A stretch of 64,000 nt of DNA from Phlebotomus papatasi. Taxonomy: Eukaryota > Arthropoda > Insecta > Diptera > Psychodidae. Under the pieces are notes generated by a model, which saw nothing but the letters and a program-made list of their open reading frames with translations, did not search any database and was not told the DNA's origin. Positions 57,191 through 64,000 of this stretch are shown here, in pieces. The stretch's first letter is position 1; every line of letters begins with the position of its first letter. The position numbers and the translations under genes are program-made. The stretch lies in the NCBI RefSeq assembly GCF_024763615.1, contig NC_077222.1:23374001-23438000 (forward strand), given 5' to 3'.

Positions 57191-58495
57191 ATTTCAATCA
57201 ACTAAGAATCTAATTTCTTAATCTGCAGTTGCTTTGGATAGTTCTGGTGCTGATCAAACGGTTTGAGATATCACCCAAAGTTTTAAGGAACCCCTCACAT
57301 TTATTCACTTAATCTCATTTCTTCATTAACTTCCATTTGTTGTTTCAATCATCGAATGACCTGATTACGAATTCTTTGATGCATTGAACGCCACTAGCGG
57401 CATTCGAAAGAACTTTTCATATTCTAAAAAGTTACATGGAATAGATTACTATCCATATACCCAATTTTTCTAACAGTTAAGTGAGGGTTACTATATCGAA
57501 GACTAAATATGAACAAGAAAACAATTGATGTCACAATCAATAAAGTAATAAATTGGAATACAAAGAAAGACGAAGAGAAGGAATATAAAAGCAACGTTAT
57601 ATCAATTTTGCATTAAAGTTGGGAGTTTTAAAAGGAGAACGTTGGAGGAGAAACGTGAATGTCATAGGTTACAATATTGTAGCTACACGCATCATTTCTT
57701 TCATATCTGTCTTCTTATTTTTTTTCTTCATTTTTTTCATTAATAATTACTGGCTATGTGATGCATGAAAATTCTGCAAAATGCCCTAGAGTATCTTCCC
57801 ACTTATATAAAATTTTCTCTCTATGCAACAACACAAATTCGTGATGGTACTTCAAAGAGAAGTTCTTCTTCCTGGATGAAAATTGCAAAATTAATATCCA
57901 TTGAGATATGGAGATTTGATTGATGCATACGATTGATATTATTTTTCATCCAAATTAATTCTATGGGTTTTTAATTCATACCAATGCGTCTTAAATAAGT
58001 GTTTCAATGATATTTTTATTAGTTATTTAATAGAGTGGAGAATGAAAAAGAATTGCAGTGCGGTTATAGTTGTTGTAGTAGAGAATTTGGTTGATTTTTT
58101 TTTTTTATTTTGTAATATAATGAGAATGTCATATGAGGTCGCCTTTTCCGTTTGATATTTTTGAAGTGTTGGTACGATGATAGTTGTGGGAGAGAGAGAT
58201 GGTCTTGTGAAGTTTAATTTAAAATTTAATTTATGAATTGAGAACGCTCTTTAGAAGAAGTTGAATACAACGACTACAGGGATATATAGTTGGTACGAAG
58301 TAGTGTGCACTGATGATAATAAATTACGCAGTAAATTAATTGTGCATGTAAAAAAATTGTATATAACAAATAGTTATTGTACTGTTCACTTTTTTACTAA
58401 TAAAAATTTAGTAAGGAAATAAAATAATTTCGTTAAGGAAAAAAAATCAAATTATGGCACGCAATAAGTTGAATGGTAAATCAGATTTAGGTCAT

Positions 58496-58605
58496 GAGAT
58501 AGATTTTAGGTCACCAGGAAATTTCTAGCTTTAAAGGTGTTCGAAGTTGGAATCACATCCAGTGAACTTCATTCTTTGCACTTAATTCCATAGAGCTTGA
58601 GTTTT
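58496..58605 (+). repeat. 5'-truncated SINE copy
   Basis: GGTCACCAGGAAATTTCTAG, TAAAGGTGTTCG, CACATCCAGTGAACTTCA and GCACTTAATTCCA match the body of the SINE at 56922-57190 in the same order. The tRNA head is absent. Confidence 0.65.
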
Positions 58606-59113
58606 CTGAAATCAATACTGTTCTGACTCAGTACTCCAACTTTACCTTGGAGCGGATTTTATAGAACTGCTAAGAATTGTCATATCAGAACTATTGTGAG
58701 AATAGTTTTCTTCTTTTTACATTCAACCAGTCAGACTCACTCGGGCCCATATAGCCAAAATATCCGGATAGTCACTGACCCTGCTTTGTCAGTTACAGCC
58801 GAGCGACACGGCCGGCAACACTATATTTGTAGTTCCAATGCTCGCCACTATGAGCGCAAAAAATGTCCTTTACATATTTGATAATGGGTATTTTCAGTGG
58901 GAGTTTCCTAAAAGTAAGGTATGAAAGATATGAGTTATTTAATTCAAGCTTTAATTTATGCTTAACTTGTCAGACGGGACAATATGCAAGAGTATTTTTA
59001 TTTTGAATATCTCGAGTGTTTGACAGCTGTCACTCGAATATCGGAAAACTTTTGATACAATCAATTCTCTTAAAAAAATTTTCGTGTCAATCCTAACAAT
59101 TCCATTTCATCTC

Positions 59114-59259
59114 TAAAGGTCTCTACACATTGACAGAAATTATCGTCAAAAATTGCATTTTTGACGGAAATTTGACGTTTCTATCTACGGCACTGCAAGA
59201 AATTTCCTTCAAAAAAGCCATTTTTGAGGAAACTTTCTCCCAATATGTAGATGCCTTAG
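59114..59259. repeat. 146 bp MITE, family A, copy 2
   Basis: TAAAGGTCTCTACACATTGA on the left and CCAATATGTAGATGCCTTA on the right. The interior GACGTTTCTATCTAC aligns with copies at 15429 and 63805. More diverged than the other two. Confidence 0.75.
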
Positions 59260-60159
59260 GAAATCCTCTCTTCAATTTTTTTATAATTTGCTCAGTTCAT
59301 TTTCTCACCGTAATTAAATATTTTGTTTCATGTCTTAAATTACACTTCAATGGACATATATAAAAACAGTCGCGCGGTATTTTAATAGCACTTGTGGTAA
59401 GAGAAAGGCTCTTTTCTATTCTAAATATGATGGCGAAATCGAATGAAGACTGTTTATTGCATTCTAGTGCGAATGACGAGGGGATAAAATAATAAATAAC
59501 AGTATATGGAGAGACGGGATGAAAGAGCCATCTAATGAGGCCACGTGTCAAATTTTTTGATATCACAAAAGTTGTGGGCAAAATCACTCGTGTTGTTGCA
59601 CAAAATTTCACCATCCGTGAAGTGTGATAAGAAATTTTGAAACTTTTATATCTTTTCGCTCTTGTTCGCTTTTTCCTGGTGTTCACACTTAATTAGCTGT
59701 ATGGTTGTGCGAAGGGAGATTGGGAAAAAATATATATTTAATTCGTTAGTGTTGAAATGGTAAATTGTCATTTTATATAATTTCTTAAGCTGCTTTTCTG
59801 TCCAAGGGGAAAAAAATCCCAAACCTTCAAGAGAGCTTTTATCACCGTGGCACAGGATAAATAATTTAGGAGAAATGTCGTCTTAGTGGAATTATATCTA
59901 AAATGACATTTTTTTCCTCTAGTTTTTATAGTCTTTTAAAATTTATTAGTTGTTGGGAGAGGGGAAGAGAGAGAGGCTGGATTTTTGGGTTTTCTACCTC
60001 TAGAATAGTGTTTTTTTTTTTGGAAAACATTATTTTTATGTGTCTGTCTGGAATTAAAGAATCAAAACAGGGTGAGTCTTCGGGAAGCATAATTTAAAAT
60101 GTTCATTGTTTGCACCCGTATGTTTTAAATCATATTATTTAAATTTAAATTTTGAGTAG

Positions 60160-60525
60160 TGGCCAACGCACAATTCTTTTTGTTTTGTGAACATTTTTTT
60201 CACATTTCAGCGAGAGTGAATGAAGTCTAGATATAGTCATCTCTCTCATTTCTAAAAACGGTTTCGAAAACTTGTTGAAATAACACAAGTTACTCTACGC
60301 TGGCCATAAATGACCAACCCACAATAACTTTTGTTTGTAAACATGTTTTCAAAATTTCCTATGAGAATGAGCAAGATGACTAGATTTAGATCTCATTCAC
60401 TCTCATTGAAATGTCAAAAACATGTTTACTAAACAAAAGTTATTGTGCGTTGGGCATAACGCATAATTACTTTTGTTTGTTTGTTGGTTTTGACATTTCA
60501 TGGCAGGACATCTAGGTCTAGTCGT
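60160..60525. repeat. Cluster of family B MITEs (two full, one partial)
   Basis: Copy 3 (60160-60306) is diverged and begins TGGCCAACGCACAATTCTTT. Copy 4 (60311-60456) is in the opposite orientation, begins TGACCAACCCACAATAACTT and ends AAAAGTTATTGTGCGTTGGGCA. A partial copy 5 starts at 60457 (TAACGCATAATTACTTTTGT) and breaks off at about 60525. Only 4 bases separate copies 3 and 4. Confidence 0.85.
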
Positions 60526-61262
60526 TTCAATTACTTCTATGCACTGTTTTCTAAATATCTCGTGAGCCAAATGCAAACATCCGGATTATATTCGAATTTT
60601 CTTGAAGGGAAAATACATTTGATGATCGTTTCGAAAGCCAAAAAGACACTTTTAATTCGCGTTTTGTCCGCGTGATGTCTGAAGTAGTTCCTGATCTACT
60701 TGCAAAGTGTCTCAAGTGTCAACATTTGGCAATCTTTACTGTAGGAAAAATCAAAGAAACGAAACTCATAATGTTGCTACATTGACAGTTACTTAGTTTT
60801 AAATTTCTCTAGTTTTTATAAATTTGTGTTACCATGTGCGAATTTTTCTTATGAAAATTCGAGATTTTTTTTTTTGAATTTTTTGAATATTTTGTGCAAA
60901 TAGAAGGCTATTGTTTTTTAACCGAGACACTTTTGGAGTATCAAATGCCGGCTTTGAATGCTCCCATTGGGTAACCCTCTGACAGCAAAATGTCAGATAT
61001 AGCTTCATTATAATTTTCCGGTTTTTTGTTTGATTTGCAGTACTTTATTTAATAAAGGTTAGGTTAACATAATATTAGTTAAAATTGTAAAAATCATTTG
61101 TCTGAACGCAATACAAGGGAGTGTGTATGAGAACCATCAGGTAACACTAATTTTAAAAGTTTTTGACATTTAATTTGGATAGAGTCAAATTTGACAAGTG
61201 TTGTCAGATGGAATTAAAGCTTATCCACATACGCGTTATTTTTATATTGATTTGATACGTCC

Positions 61263-61518
61263 ACTACTGAGAGAAATCCGAAAAAGTTAAAATAACATTC
61301 CGGAAATATTTATTTTACCCTGCAGTGTTGATCCGAAATCGGTGTAAATATTATGCTTTTTAGGTGTATTAGGGGTTAAAGTTACCCATTTCATTTTAAT
61401 TTTACCCTTAAAAGGGTATAAAATTAACACTAAAAAGTGTTAATATATTTTTACACCTAAAAAGTGTTAAAGTTATGAGCAAAAAGAGTTGATCGCACCC
61501 CCGTTTTTTTCTCAGTGT
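61263..61518. repeat. MITE with ACACTGAGAAAAA-type ends, ~256 bp
   Basis: The left end ACTACTGAGAGAAATCCG and the right end GTTTTTTTCTCAGTGT resemble the ends of the 639 bp element at 16699-17337. Interior repeats include AACACTAAAAAGTGTTAA and ACACCTAAAAAGTGTTAA, and ACCCTTAAAAGGGT. Confidence 0.65.
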
Positions 61519-63012
61519 CTATACAAGTTATTCCGTTCCAATAACCAATTTAAAATTCTCTCTTCAGCTGTTCTATTTTATTAACGATTTATTGAAGACA
61601 CTTTTTATTAGACCCACTGTGCTGTTGTGGTTATATCCACCTGAAAGTCACTTTTGGAAGACATTCAATCAGATGGATTTTTAGAGTTTCTAATGGAGTA
61701 TGAAGATCATCATATGGAGTGTATTAACTCCTCTGTGTTATTTTTTATTGCTTCTTCCACTTGTTAGCTGTTTCTATTGAAAAGAGATTGTGCTTTGAAG
61801 GGAGATTGAGTGGAAATTGATGCTGCGGTGGTCAGAAAAGGTATATGCTAAATTATTCTGTTTAGAATTCAGCATTAGCCAGAAGGAAGAAACAAAATCT
61901 TGTTGTTTAGCTTCTTAAAAAGACAGTTTGATTCGCTCTATCTCTTCACTTATACTCCGAAGTTTATTCTCCTCTCTCCATGGGTTGTGGATTTGTTGGT
62001 GTGGAAAAAGAGATTTTCAACTTGGTAAAGCAATCTCAAAGTTGATACTAATGATCCTCTTCATGGCTGGCAAAGAACATTTGAGAACATGTGAGCAACG
62101 ATCACGATCATCATCATTGTCTGTGCGAGATCATCCACTTGCCACTTCGGGAAGACAAGACATCAGTCACGGCAGGAAGCCTTCTTCTTCTTCTCGATTC
62201 ACTTTTTTTTCTTCTTCTTCTGTATTTTGTGGTCAGGAAGAGTTGTGTACCAAGGAGGGAGAGAGAACCAGTTTCGGTCTAATGGGTTATATCTCTTGAG
62301 TTTCTTTTTAATGTAATTTCATTCAAGTCTCCCGAGAAGTCCAATGATCATCTGTTGGAGATATTTTTCTGTACCATGGTCTTTTTTTCTACTCCAGGGA
62401 GGCATGTAGGAAAGTTTAGGGAAGTTAGAGCAGTTTCATCTTTTACGATATTTTCCGGTCTTAGCAATAAAATAAAAGTCTCCGGGTTTTTTTCTTCTAA
62501 AATTTATGAACCATTTATTGCAATTATCCATTGAAGTAGCATAAAAGCGAATGTTAGGTTGGCTATTTATTTATTTATTTATTATATATTTTTACTAGAT
62601 TATGTTTTTATACATAGTGAATGAAATGAATATGAGGCTGTATATAATCGCTTTTACGACATTGTACATAAATGATTAGTGACGCCAAGACGGCAGTGGA
62701 TGCAGATTCACAATTTTTTTTATTATTCACTTTTATTATGTTTTTCGTCCTTACAAAGTATGAAAATAATACTTTTAGGAGTAATTTATTGATAGCTATC
62801 CCATAACGTTTTCTATGTTGGAATTTGGATTCTGGTGATTTCATTTGATATTGGTCTTCATACTTAACTGTGTTTAAACCAGTTTTCAGAGTTCTTGAAA
62901 TTCTAACCAACAAAAAATTGCAGTATTTTTTTTTTTATAATCTGATGGATCTTTTGCTCTTAATATATAGTAATAAACAAACGTATTTACTAGAAGACTT
63001 CTTGCGGAGAGG

Positions 63013-63598
63013 AGCATTTCTGCCCTTCCCATTACTCCAATCTTCATGCATTTTAAAATTTTGCTACAGTACATTTCATCACTCTCCATGTTTTTCATCC
63101 AATTGACATTTCGAGAAATACCCAAAAACACCAAAGAGAAGTTTTAAATTTTTGCCACTGCTGGTGCTGATGTCGCTAATCCTCGTAAACTTCACTAGAC
63201 CTCATGAATTTAGACGCACAACTTGATCCCCAAACTTGGGGCAAATTCATGACTGTATTGACATTAATCTTCATTCTGATCCCTAAAGCCCAAAATAGAC
63301 ACAGGGATCGACTTAGGGATGAGCTCGAAAAAAGAGGATTGGTTTTAGGGATTAGCCTAAAATTTGGAGGATCAGGCTGATCTTCTAAATTCGTGAGGTC
63401 TAGTGAAATTAAGGGGATTAGGTGACATCAGTACCAGTGCTGAAAATAAAAAGCTTCACTTTGGGTGTTTTTGGGTGCTTTTCGAAATGTCCAATATGTC
63501 AATTGGGTGAAAAAACATGGAGAATAATTGTGCGCAATGTCGCAAAATCTTAAAATGCATTAAGATTGGAGTAATGGGAAGGTCAGAGTGCATCTTTC
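63013..63598. mobile_element. Fold-back element with ~200 bp arms
   Basis: The left arm (63013-63215) runs CCTTCCCATTACTCCAATCT, AATTGACATTTCG, ACCCAAAAACACC, TGCTGATGTCGCTAATCC, CACTAGACCTCATGAATTTA. Its inverse follows on the right (63385-63598), ending AGATTGGAGTAATGGGAAGG. The centre (about 63216-63384) is unique. ORFs over the arms have no product. Confidence 0.8.
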
Positions 63599-63804
63599 TG
63601 TACGAAAAATCCATAGAAGTCTTTCAGCAATCAAAGTGTGGAAATTTAATAGAAATTTACGCTGTAAACGCTAATCCTTGATCCAAAATCCTCAATGTAT
63701 GATAGTTTGGGCTGACCCTTTACCGCCAAATTTTTCGAGCTGAGTTTTCTCCAGCATAAGCCCATGTCTATACCTATTTTCGGACTTTAGGTCTGATGTT
63801 CGCA

Positions 63805-63950
63805 TTAAGCTGTCTATACACTACAAGCAATTTTCGTAAAGAATTGCCTTTTTTAAAGAATTCTAACGTTTCTGTCTACAAGGATAAAGGAAATTTTCTT
63901 TAAAAATGCATTTTTTAAAGAAATTTCTCCTAGTGTGTAGAGGACATTAG
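63805..63950. repeat. 146 bp MITE, family A, copy 3
   Basis: TTAAGCTGTCTATACACTAC on the left and CCTAGTGTGTAGAGGACATTA on the right. The interior AACGTTTCTGTCTACAAGGA and GGAAATTTTCTTTAAAAATG align closely with copy 1 at 15429-15574. Confidence 0.8.
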
Positions 63951-64000
63951 AGAGAAAAACTTAAGGTCTTTAAGGAATTCCAGGTCTTTAAGGAGTATTA

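Larger units (their letters stand above)
44830..64000 (+). other. pellino second intron, at least 19.2 kb
   Basis: From the GTAAGT donor to the window end I found no further pellino exon. The intron holds a foldback MITE (45238-45615), three related MITEs (45737-47112), a split LINE relic (about 49870-50475), large fold-backs (53127-54214, 55952-56247, 63013-63598), SINEs and 146 bp MITEs. About 47,460-48,330 and 50,480-53,120 have no assigned content apart from short ORFs; 57,200-58,490 and 61,520-63,000 likewise. Confidence 0.75.

Noticed and set aside
61928..62299. 123-codon ORF, longest in the second intron
   Set aside because: Serine-rich runs come from TTC/TCT microsatellite-like sequence; no domain, no splice or start support.
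1..64000. CRISPR arrays, bacterial operons or integrated prophage
   Set aside because: No regularly spaced identical repeats with unique spacers, no bacterial-type gene packing. All content fits a nuclear insect genome.

Overview
The window looks like nuclear DNA of an insect, most likely a dipteran (I cannot name the species). The two genes recognised, BRF1 and pellino, have GT-AG introns, a Drosophila-type start context (CCAACATGG) and exons richer in G+C than the very AT-rich flanks. Coding sequence is under 3% of the window. The rest is intron and intergenic DNA packed with small DNA transposons. There is no bacterial gene content, CRISPR array or operon.

Region 1 (1-8,960) is the 3' part of the RNA polymerase III factor gene BRF1 on the + strand. 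It has an exon at 2674-2823, a 4.66 kb intron, a large exon at 7482-8558, a 71 bp intron, a terminal exon at 8630-8775 and a poly(A) signal at 8959. The zinc ribbon and first cyclin repeat lie left of the window. Region 2 (8,960 to about 13,200) is intergenic: a degenerate AT-rich repeat field (about 9,540-12,660) with three MITEs in or next to it. Region 3 (about 13,200-14,609) is a GC-richer promoter and 5' exon block for pellino (Pli), the E3-ligase scaffold of Toll/IL-1R signalling, on the + strand. It holds an upstream exon with a 61-codon ORF and the start exon carrying only MVKR. Region 4 (14,610-44,745) is a 30 kb first intron. Region 5 is pellino coding exon 2 (44,746-44,829), followed by more than 19 kb of the next intron to the window end; the remaining pellino exons (the rest of the FHA-like domain and the RING-like domain) lie to the right.

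The introns hold several recognisable mobile families. Two Harbinger-type elements each keep a HARBI1-like transposase fragment on one strand and a MADF-like fragment on the other. A pogo-like element keeps decayed HTH_psq and CENP-B-type HTH segments, and a deleted relative lies at the left edge. A 1.8 kb element built of roughly 290 bp tandem units has a second, inverted copy into which the pogo-like element is inserted. The C-terminal end of a non-LTR retrotransposon is split by a MITE. There are TTAA-flanked piggyBac-like MITEs, two unrelated MITE families both about 146 bp long, several large fold-back elements and tRNA-derived SINEs. A dense cluster of the 8-mer GTACTAAA (about 35.7-40.5 kb) is explained by none of these.

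I did not find a new multi-gene system. The most interesting points are a possible alternative pellino N-terminus or upstream ORF, the GTACTAAA cluster, and the nested elements that give relative insertion ages and one empty/filled site comparison. All coordinates were read by eye, so repeat boundaries may be off by several bases.
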